Source: Caulobacter segnis (lineage in GTDB: Bacteria > Pseudomonadota > Alphaproteobacteria > Caulobacterales > Caulobacteraceae). Taken from it: a DNA stretch of 58,276 bases. Both the position numbers and the translations under genes were made by a program. The stretch is from contig NZ_QFQZ01000023.1 of NCBI RefSeq assembly GCF_003243465.1, positions 1-58,276 on the forward strand, written 5' to 3'. This document shows positions 17,224 through 26,311 of the stretch, one piece after another (the stretch's first letter is position 1; each line of letters begins with the position of its first letter). Under the pieces are notes generated by a model. The model worked only from the letters and a program-made list of their open reading frames with translations. It was not told the origin of the DNA and did not search any database.

Positions 17224-18614
17224 GCTTCAACAGCGCCCTCCAGATCGCCGAGGATGTCCGCGCCGGTCGCACCACCGCCCGCGCCGTCACCGAGGCCGCC
17301 CTCTCGCGGATCGCCCAGCTGGATGGCGAGCTCAACGCCTTCACCGCCGTCACCGCCGAGCGCGCAATCGCCGCCGCCGACGCGGTGGACGCCGACCGCG
17401 CGGCGCGGCGTCCGCTGGGTCCGTTGGCGGGCGTCCCGTTCGCGGTGAAGAACCTGTTCGACATCGCGGGCCTGCCGACCCTCGCCGGCTCGAAGATCCG
17501 TCGCGACGCCGCCGCGCCGTCGCGTGACGCCACCCTCGTCCAGCGCCTGACCGCCGCCGGCGCGGTCCTGGTCGGGGCGCTGAACATGGACGAGTTCGCC
17601 TATGGCTTCGTCACCGAGAACGCCCACGACGGACCGGCGCGCAATCCGCACGACACGACGCGGATCGCGGGCGGCTCGTCCGGCGGCTCGGCGGTCGCCG
17701 TGGCGGCGGGCCTCGTCCCGTTGACCTTGGGCTCGGACACCAACGGCTCGATCCGCATCCCCGCCGGCCTGTGCGGCGTGTTCGGCCTGAAACCCACCTA
17801 CGGCCGCCTGTCGCGCCAGGGCGTCTTCCCATTCGTCGAGAGCCTAGATCATGTCGGGCCGTTCGCCCGAACGGTCGAGGAACTGGCCCTGGCCTATGAC
17901 GTGCTGCAGGGCCCCGATCCCGACGGCGATGCGATCTGCGTGCGCGAGGCCGAGCCGCTGTCCGCACGTCTGGACGCCCTCGCCGAGCAGCCGCTGCGCG
18001 TCGGCGTGCTAGGTGGCTGGTTCCAGCAGGGCGCGTTCCCCGAGGTGCTGGACGCTCTGGAAACCGTCGCCGAGGCTCTGTCAGCCGACCGCGAGGTGAT
18101 CCTCCCCGGCGCCCAGGCCGCCCGCGCCGCCGCCTTCTGCCTGACCGCCTTCGAGGGCGGTGAGCTGCACCATCACGACCTAGCCGCCCGCGCCATGGAC
18201 TACGACCCGGCCGTCCGCGACCGCCTGCTGGCCGGCGCCCTGCTGCCCGAAGGCGTGGCCGAGGCCGCCCGGCGCTACCGCACGATCTTCCGCGACGAGG
18301 TCGCCAAGGTCTTCCAGCGCTACGATGTGCTGCTGGCCCCCGCCTCGGTCTGCCCCGCCCCGCCGATCGGCCAGGCGACCATGGAGATGGACGGGGTTCC
18401 CGTGTCCGTCCGCAAGAACCTCGGCGCCTTCACCCAGCCAATCAGCTATATCGGCCTGCCGGTCGTCGCCGCACCGGTGAACCGGCCGGGCCAACTGCCC
18501 ATCGGCGTGCAGATCATCGCTCCGCCCTGGCGCGAGGACCTGGCCTTCGCCGCGGCCCTGCGCCTGCAACGATCCGGCGTCGTCGCCGCCCATCCGCCGA
18601 AAGCCCTCGCATGA
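17220..18614 (+). CDS. AtzE/HpxY-family amidase, candidate oxalurate or ureido-acid amidohydrolase
   Basis: 464 residues of the amidase-signature family. The Ser-cisSer-Lys triad is visible: lysine in LAGVPFAVKNLFD, the glycine/serine core GGSSGGSAVAVAAG, and nucleophile serine in LGSDTNGSIRIPAGLCG. The closest described groups are AtzE (1-carboxybiuret hydrolase) and HpxY, both encoded with AtzG/HpxX and AtzH/HpxZ partners exactly as here. Oxalurate, the product of the pucG step, is structurally close to carboxybiuret, so it is a sensible substrate; no direct evidence. The GTG start at 17220 overlaps the small-subunit stop. The upstream open frame has no family similarity and is ignored. Confidence 0.88.
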   Translation: MSFNSALQIAEDVRAGRTTARAVTEAALSRIAQLDGELNAFTAVTAERAIAAADAVDADRAARRPLGPLAGVPFAVKNLFDIAGLPTLAGSKIRRDAAAPSRDATLVQRLTAAGAVLVGALNMDEFAYGFVTENAHDGPARNPHDTTRIAGGSSGGSAVAVAAGLVPLTLGSDTNGSIRIPAGLCGVFGLKPTYGRLSRQGVFPFVESLDHVGPFARTVEELALAYDVLQGPDPDGDAICVREAEPLSARLDALAEQPLRVGVLGGWFQQGAFPEVLDALETVAEALSADREVILPGAQAARAAAFCLTAFEGGELHHHDLAARAMDYDPAVRDRLLAGALLPEGVAEAARRYRTIFRDEVAKVFQRYDVLLAPASVCPAPPIGQATMEMDGVPVSVRKNLGAFTQPISYIGLPVVAAPVNRPGQLPIGVQIIAPPWREDLAFAAALRLQRSGVVAAHPPKALA

Positions 18615-19027
18615 TCATCAATGATCCCGCCACGCTGGCCGAGGTCACGGTCCTGGTCGACGCCTATGAGATGGCGCTGATGACCAACGACGTGGCGGCG
18701 CTAGATGGCGCCTTCTGGAATTCGCCGCACACGGTGCGCCTGGGCGTGGCAGAGAACCTGTGGAGCTTCGACGAGATCGCCGCCTTCCGCGTCGGCCGCG
18801 CCGGCGGCTCGCCGCTCCGGACGCGGCTGCGAACCGAGATCACCACCTTCGGGTCGGACTTCGCCACCGCCAACGTCCTCTTCAAGCGCGATGACACCGG
18901 GCGGTTCGGCCGCCAGAGCCAGACCTGGATCCGCACCGAGGACGGCTGGAAGGTCGCCTCGGCCCACGTCTCCCTGATGCAGGAGGGCGCTGATCAACGG
19001 CTCGCCTCCCCGAGCGAAAAGCGCTAG
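18611..19027 (+). CDS. HpxZ/AtzH-like protein (DUF3225, NTF2 fold)
   Basis: 138 residues. The sequence matches the AtzH/HpxZ group: LVDAYEMALMTNDVAALDG, AFWNSPHTVRLGVAENLWSF, RGRAGGS-like FRVGRAGGSP, and a C-terminal GRFGRQSQTWIRTEDGWKVA strand followed by SAHVSLM. The fold should be a cone-like NTF2 barrel. AtzH homologues act with AtzEG, and HpxZ is a conserved member of oxalurate clusters; its own reaction is uncertain. The ATG overlaps the amidase stop (ATGA). It completes the small subunit-amidase-HpxZ trio and lies just before a nucleoside hydrolase. Confidence 0.85.
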   Translation: MIINDPATLAEVTVLVDAYEMALMTNDVAALDGAFWNSPHTVRLGVAENLWSFDEIAAFRVGRAGGSPLRTRLRTEITTFGSDFATANVLFKRDDTGRFGRQSQTWIRTEDGWKVASAHVSLMQEGADQRLASPSEKR

Positions 19028-19036
19028 AGCCCCCAG

Positions 19037-20008
19037 ATGACGACCCCGACCAAGATCATCTTCGACACCGATCCCGGCATCGACGACGCGATGGCCCTGC
19101 TGTTCATCGAGGCGAGCCCCGCCCTCGAGCTGATCGCGGTGACGACCATCTTCGGCAATTCCGACATCGACACCACCACGCGCAACGCCCTCTATCTGAA
19201 GAGTCGCTTTGGCCTGACGGCGCCGGTCTACAAGGGGACCGACAAGCCGCTCGTCCGCCCCCGTAACCCCTCGCCGACCTTCGTGCACGGCGAGAACGGC
19301 CTGGGCGACGTGGAGCTGACGGGCCTCGTCCCCGAGAAACCGGAAGCCAAGCCGGCCCACCAGGCGATCATCGACCTGGCCCGCCAGTATCCGGGCGAAG
19401 TCGTGCTGTGCGCGGTCGGCCCGCTGACCAACCTCGCTTTGGCGCTGCGGGCCGATCCCGAGGTCGCCACCTTGCTGAAGTCCGTGGTGATCATGGGCGG
19501 CGCGTTCGGCGTGGCCGGTAAGCCGGGCAATGTCACGCCCGTCGCCGAGGCCAACATCTGGAACGATCCGGAAGCCGCCGACCAGGTCTTCACCGCCCCC
19601 TGGAACCTGACCGCCGTCAGCCTTGACGTGACGACCCAGGTCGTGATGTCGCCGGACTACATGGACGCCCTGGCGGCTGGCGGCAGCGACGCCGGCGGTT
19701 TCCTGAACGCGATCTCCAAGCCCTACGCCGCCTTCTACGGCGGCCGCGACGGCATCGTCGGCTGCTGCGTCCACGACGCGGCGGCCGTGGCCTTCGTGAT
19801 CGATCCGACGCTGTTCACGGTCCGTCGCGGCTCGGTCCGCGTGATCACCGACGGCATCGCGCTCGGCCAGACCTGCCAGAAGGTCGAGGGCGAGCTGTTT
19901 GGCCCCAGCGCCTGGGACGACCAGCCGATCCAGGCCGTGACGGTGGCGGTGGACGGCGAGCGACTGCTGAAGCTGTACGCCGAGACGATGATGGCCAAGC
20001 ACGGGTGA
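19037..20008 (+). CDS. Nucleoside hydrolase (IUNH family)
   Basis: 323 residues. The calcium- and ribose-binding DTDPGIDDAMALLF near the N-terminus is the signature of inosine-uridine nucleoside hydrolases. Also present are GENGLGDVEL, VGPLTNLALALR, VIMGGAFGVAGKPGNVTPVAEANIWNDPEAAD (here named in two overlapping blocks) and a C-terminal HDAAAVAFVID with the catalytic-region histidine. It cleaves nucleosides to base and ribose. Beside purine genes it should feed guanine and hypoxanthine or xanthine into GuaD and Xdh. Nine bases separate it from the HpxZ-like gene, so it is the last gene of that operon. A large paired inverted repeat follows. Confidence 0.93.
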   Translation: MTTPTKIIFDTDPGIDDAMALLFIEASPALELIAVTTIFGNSDIDTTTRNALYLKSRFGLTAPVYKGTDKPLVRPRNPSPTFVHGENGLGDVELTGLVPEKPEAKPAHQAIIDLARQYPGEVVLCAVGPLTNLALALRADPEVATLLKSVVIMGGAFGVAGKPGNVTPVAEANIWNDPEAADQVFTAPWNLTAVSLDVTTQVVMSPDYMDALAAGGSDAGGFLNAISKPYAAFYGGRDGIVGCCVHDAAAVAFVIDPTLFTVRRGSVRVITDGIALGQTCQKVEGELFGPSAWDDQPIQAVTVAVDGERLLKLYAETMMAKHG

Positions 20009-20010
20009 CT

Positions 20011-20115
20011 CCCCCCACCTGACCCGCTTCGCGGGTCGTCCGCCCCCAAAGGCGGGCGGAAGGCGATCCTTCTTCCCCCTCCGGGGGAGGAGCGCGAAGC
20101 GCGGAGGGGGCAAGT
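20011..20115. repeat. Intergenic paired inverted repeat, copy 2
   Basis: The same two modules as at 11592-11709 in reversed order: first ACCTGACCCGCTTCGCGGGT...GGCGGAAG, then CTTCCCCCTC...GAGGGGGCAAGT with the GCGCGAAGCGC hairpin. It fills the gap between the convergent nucleoside hydrolase and guaD genes and would fold into strong hairpins on either strand, so it may end transcription from both sides. Confidence 0.8.
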
Positions 20116-20122
20116 GGCAGAA

Positions 20123-21418
20123 CTACCCCTGCCTCCGCCACCGCTCCACGCCGGCCAAGTACGTCCGCGCCACAACCCGGTCATCGCCCAGCACCGTCAG
20201 CGCGAACAGCTTGTCCTCCAGCGTCTCCGTCCCTGCCAGCCGCCGCGCGATCAGCGGCGTCGCGGCCAGGTCCAGCGCCAGGAAATCCGCCTCCTTGCCG
20301 GGCGCGAGGTTGCCGATCTTGTCGTCCAGGTCCAGCGCCCGCGCGCCGCCCAGCGTGCCGAGATAGAAGGCGTGGAACGGGTCCAGCGCATCGCCACGCA
20401 GCTGGCCGACCTTGTAGGCCTCGCCCAGCGTATGGAGGATCGAGAAGGTGGTGCCGGCGCCGACATCGGTGCCCATGCCGACCTTCACCCCGTGGGCGCA
20501 GGCGTCCTTCAGCGGGAAGAGACCCGAGCCGAGAAACAGGTTCGAGGTCGGGCAGAACGCCGCCGCCCCGCCCTTGGCCGCCAGGCGCTGGAACGCCTCG
20601 CCCTGCAGGTGGACGCAGTGGGCGAAGACCGAACGCTCGCGCAGCAGGCCAAAGCGGTCATAGACGTCGAGATAGTCCCGAGCGGCCGGAAACAGCCGCG
20701 CGGTCTCCTCGATCTCGTGGGCGTTCTCCGACAGGTGGGTCTGCATCCAAACGCCAGGATGGGCGGCTAGCACCTCGCCGGCCATGGCAAGCTGCTCGTC
20801 GCTGCAGCTGATCGCGAAGCGCGGCGTCACCGCATAGCCGAGGCGTCCCTTGCCGTGCCAATCGGCGATCAGCGCCTCCATGTCGGCGCGGCTGCCCTCG
20901 ACGGTGTCGGTCAGCCCCTCCGGCGCGTTGCGGTCCATCAGCGTCTTGCCGGCGATCAGCCGCATGTCGCGCGAGAACGCCTCGGCGAACAGCGCCTCGA
21001 CCGAGACCCTGTGCACCGAACCGAACACCAGGGCCGTGGTCGTACCGTTGCGCAGCAGCTCGTCGAGGAAAAAGGTCGCCGTCTCGGCGGCATGTTCGGG
21101 ATCAGCGAACCGCGCCTCGCACGGGAAGGTGTGCTGCTCCAGCCAGTCCAACAGTTGCGCGCCGTGGGCGGCTATGACGTCGACCTGCGGGAAGTGGATG
21201 TGGGTGTCGACGAAGCCCGGCGTGATCAGGTGGCCGGTCAAGTCCTCGACCGGTGTGTCGCCCAGGCTCGGCAAAAGCTCGGCATAGTCGCCGCAAGCCG
21301 CCACGCGGCCGTCCTCGACCAGCAGCAGGCCGTCTTCGTGGAAGGCGACCGCCTCCGCGTTCGAGCTCTTGGTCGGGTCGTCCAGCAGGTGGAGGATCGA
21401 CCCTCGATAGGCTTTCAC
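20123..21418 (-). CDS. guaD: Guanine deaminase
   Basis: 431 residues of the amidohydrolase superfamily. Deaminates guanine to xanthine. The zinc-binding start PGFVDTHIHFPQVDV is typical of GuaD, followed by LLDWLEQHTFPCEARF, a central FCPTSNLFLGSGLFPL and the late MGTDVGAGTTFSILHTL with the metal-binding aspartate. All metal-ligand motifs are intact. Its start overlaps the xdhC stop by four bases, so it is the last gene of the uraH-xdhA-xdhB-xdhC-guaD unit. Its product is the substrate of the xanthine dehydrogenase encoded upstream. Confidence 0.95.
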   Translation of the reverse strand: MKAYRGSILHLLDDPTKSSNAEAVAFHEDGLLLVEDGRVAACGDYAELLPSLGDTPVEDLTGHLITPGFVDTHIHFPQVDVIAAHGAQLLDWLEQHTFPCEARFADPEHAAETATFFLDELLRNGTTTALVFGSVHRVSVEALFAEAFSRDMRLIAGKTLMDRNAPEGLTDTVEGSRADMEALIADWHGKGRLGYAVTPRFAISCSDEQLAMAGEVLAAHPGVWMQTHLSENAHEIEETARLFPAARDYLDVYDRFGLLRERSVFAHCVHLQGEAFQRLAAKGGAAAFCPTSNLFLGSGLFPLKDACAHGVKVGMGTDVGAGTTFSILHTLGEAYKVGQLRGDALDPFHAFYLGTLGGARALDLDDKIGNLAPGKEADFLALDLAATPLIARRLAGTETLEDKLFALTVLGDDRVVARTYLAGVERWRRQG

Positions 21419-22422
21419 GTCTGGGAACTCTCGTCGTTGCGCACGCGCGCGGCTTCCTGGCGCATCAAGAGGTCGGCGGCCACCGAGACCGCGATCACCT
21501 CCGGCGCCTTGCTCTTCAGGCCCGGCAGGCCGATTGGACAGGTCAGGCGGGTCAGCACGGCTTGCGAGAAACCATCATCGCGCAACCGGCTCATGAACCG
21601 GGCGCGCTTGGTCTTCGAGCCGATGACGCCGAAATAGCCGAAGCCCCCGCCCGCCAGCCCCGCCGAGACGAGGGCGTAGTCCAGGGCGTGGTCGTGGGTC
21701 AGCACCAGGCCATAGGTGTCGGGCGTCGCGCCCATGGCCTTGGCGGCCATCTCGGCCGGCTCCAGAACGGTGACGCTGGGGATCTGCGCGGTCTCGGGAC
21801 GGCTATCGTACCAGGAGAGGCGGAACGGCAGCGGCTCGAAGGCGCGGGCGATCGCCTGGCCGACATGGCCGGCGCCGAACAGCAGCAGCGGCGGTCGCGG
21901 TGCGTCGGCCCGCTCGACCAGCTCATCGCCCAACGCTGGCCGCGCCCCGCGGGCGCTGGCCGGCGCGCCGGCCAGGGTCACGGCGGGCGTCTCGGCCTGC
22001 GTGGCCAGGATCGGGGCGATGGTCTTGCCCAGGGCGCCGGGATCAAAGCGCGTGCGGACCTCGAAAGGCTGGGCCGCGTCCATGCGCCGGGCCGCCTCGG
22101 TCAGCCAGCCGCGGCTGTTGTCGTTCAGGCGCTCGAGGAACAGCCGCACCCGACCGCCGCAGCACTGGGCCAGCAGCGGGCCCAGCGGATAGTCCTGGAT
22201 CGCGAAGTGGGCCTGGCTTCCATCCAGCATCCGCCGCGCCTGGTCGGCCACGCGGTACTCCAGATTTCCGCCGCCGATCGTGCCGGCCTGACCGCCCCGC
22301 CAGACCACCATCTTGGTCCCGGCCTCGCGCGGGGCCGAGCCCTCGGTGGCGAGCACGGTGACCAGGGCGGCCTCGTCGTGGGCGTCGAGGCGAGCGAGCG
22401 CGGCGCGGGCCCAGTTCAGCAT
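21415..22422 (-). CDS. xdhC: Xanthine dehydrogenase accessory protein XdhC
   Basis: 335 residues. Delivers sulfurated molybdenum cofactor to xanthine dehydrogenase. The N-terminal XdhC/CoxI domain is seen in VLATEGSAPREAGTKM, TIGGGNLEYRV and the CCGGR-type motif QCCGGRVRLFLE; the C-terminal Rossmann domain in LLFGAGHVGQAIARAF. It lies between xdhB and guaD, but a long inverted repeat separates it from xdhB, so its expression may be tuned by that hairpin. Residues after about 320 look like a disordered tail. Confidence 0.95.
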   Translation of the reverse strand: MLNWARAALARLDAHDEAALVTVLATEGSAPREAGTKMVVWRGGQAGTIGGGNLEYRVADQARRMLDGSQAHFAIQDYPLGPLLAQCCGGRVRLFLERLNDNSRGWLTEAARRMDAAQPFEVRTRFDPGALGKTIAPILATQAETPAVTLAGAPASARGARPALGDELVERADAPRPPLLLFGAGHVGQAIARAFEPLPFRLSWYDSRPETAQIPSVTVLEPAEMAAKAMGATPDTYGLVLTHDHALDYALVSAGLAGGGFGYFGVIGSKTKRARFMSRLRDDGFSQAVLTRLTCPIGLPGLKSKAPEVIAVSVAADLLMRQEAARVRNDESSQT

Positions 22423-22424
22423 GA

Positions 22425-22538
22425 TCCCTCTCCCTTAGGGAGAGGGAGAGGGGTGAGGGGTTTAGACGGATGACGGCGTAACCCCTCACCCTCCCACCGC
22501 TTCGCGGCGGGCCCCTCCCTCTCCCTATGGAAGAGGGA
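22425..22538. repeat. Intergenic inverted repeat inside the xdh operon
   Basis: Nested complementary arms: CCCTCTCCCTTAGGGAGAGGG at one end (near-perfect hairpin), GGTGAGGGGTT facing AACCCCTCACC, and ACCGCTTCGCGGCGG near the other end. It fills the gap between xdhB and xdhC, both minus strand. Different sequence from the repeats at 11592 and 20011, so a second repeat family. Likely role: message stability or partial termination. Confidence 0.75.
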
Positions 22539-22539
22539 T

Positions 22540-24876
22540 TTAGACATCGCGCGCTCTCCGCTTCACATCCTCGCACGCCATCAGGATCGCCTCGGGCGTG
22601 GCCGGCGCGTTCAGGTCCGGAAGCCGTCGATAGTCGCCGACGCTCGCCACCGCGTGGTTGATCGCCGAGTGCACCGAGATCGCCAGCATGAAGGGCGGCT
22701 CGCCGACGGCCTTGGAGCGGTGCACCGTGGCCTCGACATTGCGGCCGGCCTTCCACAGGCGGACATCGAGATGCGCCGGGCGGTCGCCGCAGGTCGGGAT
22801 CTTGTAGGTCGAGGGCGCGTGGGTCCGCAGCCGCCCCTGGGTGTCGTAGACCAGCTCCTCGGTGGTCAGCCAGCCCATGCCCTGGATGAAGCCGCCTTCG
22901 ATCTGGCCCAGGTCGATGGCGGGATTCAGAGACTTGCCCACGTCGTGCAGGATGTCGGCGCGGGTCACCTTCATCTCGCCGGTGAGGGTGTCGATCAGCA
23001 CCTCGCTGCAGGCCGCGCCATAGGCGAAATAGTAGAACGGCCGCCCCGTGTGGGTCGCGCGGTCGTAGTGGATCTTGGGCGTGGCGTAGAAGCCCGTCGC
23101 CGACAGCGAGATCCGCGCCAGATAGGCCTGGCGCGCGAACCAGCCGAACTCGAAGGTCTCGCCGCCGACCCGCACGCCATCGGGCGTGAAGGCGACTTCG
23201 TCCGGCGCGACGCGCCACTTGGCGGCGGCGAAATCCACGAGCCGCGCCTTGATCATCTCGGCGGCGTTCAGCGCGGCCATGCCGTTGAGGTCCGCCCCTG
23301 ACGAGGCCGCGGTGGCCGAGGTGTTGGGCACCTTGTCGGTGACGGTCGAGGTGATCTTCACGCGCGAGACATCGACCTGGAAGGCCTGGGCGACGATCTG
23401 GGCGACCTTGATGTTCAGTCCCTGCCCCATCTCGGTCCCGCCGTGGTTCAGCATGATCGAGCCGTCGGCATAGAGGTGCAGCAGCGCCCCGGCCTGGTTG
23501 AGGTGCGTGGTCGTGAACGAGATGCCGAACTTCACCGGCGTCAGGGCGATGCCCTTCTTCAGGATTGGGCTTGTCCTGTTGAACGCCTCGATCTCGCGGC
23601 GGCGGGTCTGGTAGTCGCAAGACGCGGCCAGCTCGTCGATCAGCTGTGGCGCGACATTGTCTTCCACCACCTGGTGGTAGGGCGTCAGGTTGCGCCCCTC
23701 GCCGCCATAGAGGTTGCGGCGGCGCACTTCCAGCGGGTCCAGGCCGGTGGCGGCGGCCACCGCATCCATGACCCGCTCGATCGCCAGCATGCCCTGCGGC
23801 CCGCCGAAGCCCCGGAAGGCGGTGTTCGACACCGTGTGCGTCTTGAAGCGGTGCGACAGGATCTCGACCGCCGGCAGGTAGTAGGTGTTGTCGGCGTGGA
23901 ACATCGCCCGGTCGTTGATCGCCATCGACAGATCGGTCGTCGCCCCGCAGCGCGAGGCCAGCTCCAGCGAAAGCCCCGTCAGCCGCCCCTCGTCGTCGAA
24001 GCCGACGTCATAGGCGACCTCGAAGTCATGCCGCTTGCCGGTCATGACCATATCTTCGTCACGGTCGGGCCGACACTTGGCCGGGCGGCCCGTCTTGACC
24101 GCGACCAGGGCGGCGGCGGCGGCGAACAGCGCGGCTTGCGTCTCCTTGCCGCCAAAGCCTCCGCCCATGCGGCGCACCTCGACGGTGACGGCGGTGTGCG
24201 GCCGGTCGAGCACGCGGGCGATCAGGTGCTGCACCTCGCTGGGGTGCTGGGTCGACGACCAGATGTGGACGTCGCCGCCTTCGCGCGGCGTGGCGAGGGC
24301 CACCTGCCCCTCGAGATAGAAGTGGTCCTGGCCGCCCATCGAGAACCGGCCCTGTACGCGGCGCGGCGAAGCCTCCAGCGCGGCCTGGGCGTCGCCCCGC
24401 GCCATGCGCTGGCTGGCCTCGATCTTCAGGTCCATGCCCCGAGCAGCGGCGATGTCGATCGCGGCGGGCAGGTCTTCGTACTCGACCACGGCCTTGACCG
24501 CGGCGGCGCGGGCGGCGGCGATCGATGTGGCGGCGACGGCGAACAGGCTCTGGCCGACATGGACAACCTCGCCATCCGCGAACAGCCGGTCGTCATGGAT
24601 CACCGGGCTGACGTCGTTCTCGCCGGGAATGTCCTCGGCGCTCAACACCAGCACGACGCCGGGCGCGGCGCGGACGGCCGACAGGTCGAGCTTGACGATC
24701 CGGGCGTGGGCCCGCGCGCTCATGCCCAGGTGCACGTGCAGCAGGCCCGGCGGTTCGGGCAGGTCGTCGATATAGATCGCTGAACCGGCGACATGCCGCT
24801 CGGCGCTGTCGTGCGGCAGGGCGGCGTGAACGCCGAGCGGCGCGGTGAGCGAAGGCGCGACACCGGAGTCAGCCAT
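22540..24876 (-). CDS. xdhB: Xanthine dehydrogenase, molybdopterin-binding subunit
   Basis: 778 residues. Molybdenum subunit of the XdhAB enzyme, which oxidises hypoxanthine and xanthine to urate. Motifs: the early SAIYIDDLPEPPGLLHVHLG, RRMGGGFGGKETQA at the cofactor region, NTAFRGFGGPQGM with the substrate-positioning arginine, GGTEMGQGLNIKVAQI, and the C-terminal VGEPPFMLAISVHSAINHAV containing the catalytic glutamate. The start overlaps the xdhA stop by eight bases. Length and motif order match bacterial XdhB with a separate small subunit. Confidence 0.96.
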   Translation of the reverse strand: MADSGVAPSLTAPLGVHAALPHDSAERHVAGSAIYIDDLPEPPGLLHVHLGMSARAHARIVKLDLSAVRAAPGVVLVLSAEDIPGENDVSPVIHDDRLFADGEVVHVGQSLFAVAATSIAAARAAAVKAVVEYEDLPAAIDIAAARGMDLKIEASQRMARGDAQAALEASPRRVQGRFSMGGQDHFYLEGQVALATPREGGDVHIWSSTQHPSEVQHLIARVLDRPHTAVTVEVRRMGGGFGGKETQAALFAAAAALVAVKTGRPAKCRPDRDEDMVMTGKRHDFEVAYDVGFDDEGRLTGLSLELASRCGATTDLSMAINDRAMFHADNTYYLPAVEILSHRFKTHTVSNTAFRGFGGPQGMLAIERVMDAVAAATGLDPLEVRRRNLYGGEGRNLTPYHQVVEDNVAPQLIDELAASCDYQTRRREIEAFNRTSPILKKGIALTPVKFGISFTTTHLNQAGALLHLYADGSIMLNHGGTEMGQGLNIKVAQIVAQAFQVDVSRVKITSTVTDKVPNTSATAASSGADLNGMAALNAAEMIKARLVDFAAAKWRVAPDEVAFTPDGVRVGGETFEFGWFARQAYLARISLSATGFYATPKIHYDRATHTGRPFYYFAYGAACSEVLIDTLTGEMKVTRADILHDVGKSLNPAIDLGQIEGGFIQGMGWLTTEELVYDTQGRLRTHAPSTYKIPTCGDRPAHLDVRLWKAGRNVEATVHRSKAVGEPPFMLAISVHSAINHAVASVGDYRRLPDLNAPATPEAILMACEDVKRRARDV

Positions 24877-26311
24877 GGGCGCTCTCCGGCTGGACGCGGG
24901 TTTCGACCTCGGGCGAGGCGCTCTCCAGGTACACCTTGCGGAGCATGTTGCGAGCGGCCAGCGCGCGGTAGGTCGCCGAGGCGCGCATGTCGCTCATCGG
25001 GGCGTAGTCGGCATCGAGCGCGGCCATCGCAGCCTCGATGGTGGCCTCACTCCAGGGCTGGCCGACCAGCGAGGCCTCGCAGGCCAGACCCCGCTTGGGC
25101 GTTCCGGCCATGCCGCCGAACGCGACCCGAGCCTCCCTCACGACGCCGCCCTCCACCGCGATCGAGAAAGCGCCACAGACCGCCGAGATGTCCTGGTCGA
25201 AGCGCTTGGACAGCTTGAGCACCTTGAAGATCCGCCCCTCGGCCAGCTTCGGAATAATGACCGCCTCGACGAACTCGCCGGACCGGCGATCCTGCTTGCC
25301 GTACTCCAGGAAAAAGGCCTCCAGCGGCAGCTCCCGCCGCTCGTCGGCACGGCGCAGCACCAGGGTCGCTCCCGCCGCGATCAGGGCCGGCGGCATGTCG
25401 CCGATCGGCGAGCCGTTGGCGATGTTGCCACCGATCGTGCCGCTGTTGCGCACCTGGGTCGAGCCCAGCCGCCGCATCATCAGGCCGAGATCCGGATAGA
25501 GCCGGGCCAGGACATCGATGGCGTCGACATAGCGGACGCCCGCGCCGATGCGCAGCGCCTCGGGCGTCTCTTCGATCGCCTTCAGCTCGGCGACCTCGGA
25601 CACGCTGATCAGGGTCGGCAGCGGCCGCCGCTGCTTGGTGACCCACAGGCCGACATCGGTGGCGCCGGCCACGATGGTCGCGTCGGGATGCTTGAGATAG
25701 GCTTCCGCCAGCTCATCGACCGTTCGGGGCGACAGCCAGGTCCGGGTGACGCCGTGGACCTCGTCCTCGAAGCTCAGCGCCAGCATGGTCTCGTCGCGGA
25801 CGGCGGACAGGTCGACCGCCGGCCGGGCTTCGGCCGCTACGCCCTTCGCCACCTCGATGATCGGTCCATAGCCGGTGCAGCGACAGAGGTTCCCGGCCAG
25901 CACCTCGCCCACCGGCGCGTCCGCGCCCTTAGCCCCGACCGCGCGCCCGTACAGCGACATGACGATGCCCGGCGTGCAGAAGCCGCACTGGGAGCCGTGC
26001 CTGTCGACCATCGCCTGCTGGACCGGATGCAGCGCCCCGTCCTTGGCCAGACTCTCGACCGTCACCAGCGCCTTGCCATGCAGCATCGGCAGGAACTGGA
26101 TGCAGGCATTGACCGCTCGCCACGCGACGCCCTCTCCTTCCACCTCGCCGACCAGGACAGTGCACGAGCCGCAGTCGCCCTCGGCGCACCCCTCCTTGGT
26201 CCCGGTCCGGCGCATGGGGCCGCGCAGGTGCTCCAGCAGGGTGGTGGTGGGATTGGCCCCACGCACTTCCTGGACCTCGCCGTCGAGCAAAAAGCGGATC
26301 ACCTCGCCCAT
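24869..26311 (-). CDS. xdhA: Xanthine dehydrogenase, iron-sulfur/FAD subunit
   Basis: 480 residues. The N-terminal plant-type 2Fe-2S domain shows CAEGDCGSCTVLVGE, the second 2Fe-2S domain CGFCTPGIVMSL with NLCRCTGYGPI, and the FAD domain IVAGATDVGLWVTKQ, GGNIANGSPIGDMPP. It passes electrons from the molybdenum subunit to NAD+. Its start overlaps the uraH stop by one base and its stop overlaps xdhB by eight bases, so the three are co-translated. All cysteine ligands of both clusters are present. Confidence 0.96.
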   Translation of the reverse strand: MGEVIRFLLDGEVQEVRGANPTTTLLEHLRGPMRRTGTKEGCAEGDCGSCTVLVGEVEGEGVAWRAVNACIQFLPMLHGKALVTVESLAKDGALHPVQQAMVDRHGSQCGFCTPGIVMSLYGRAVGAKGADAPVGEVLAGNLCRCTGYGPIIEVAKGVAAEARPAVDLSAVRDETMLALSFEDEVHGVTRTWLSPRTVDELAEAYLKHPDATIVAGATDVGLWVTKQRRPLPTLISVSEVAELKAIEETPEALRIGAGVRYVDAIDVLARLYPDLGLMMRRLGSTQVRNSGTIGGNIANGSPIGDMPPALIAAGATLVLRRADERRELPLEAFFLEYGKQDRRSGEFVEAVIIPKLAEGRIFKVLKLSKRFDQDISAVCGAFSIAVEGGVVREARVAFGGMAGTPKRGLACEASLVGQPWSEATIEAAMAALDADYAPMSDMRASATYRALAARNMLRKVYLESASPEVETRVQPESAHG

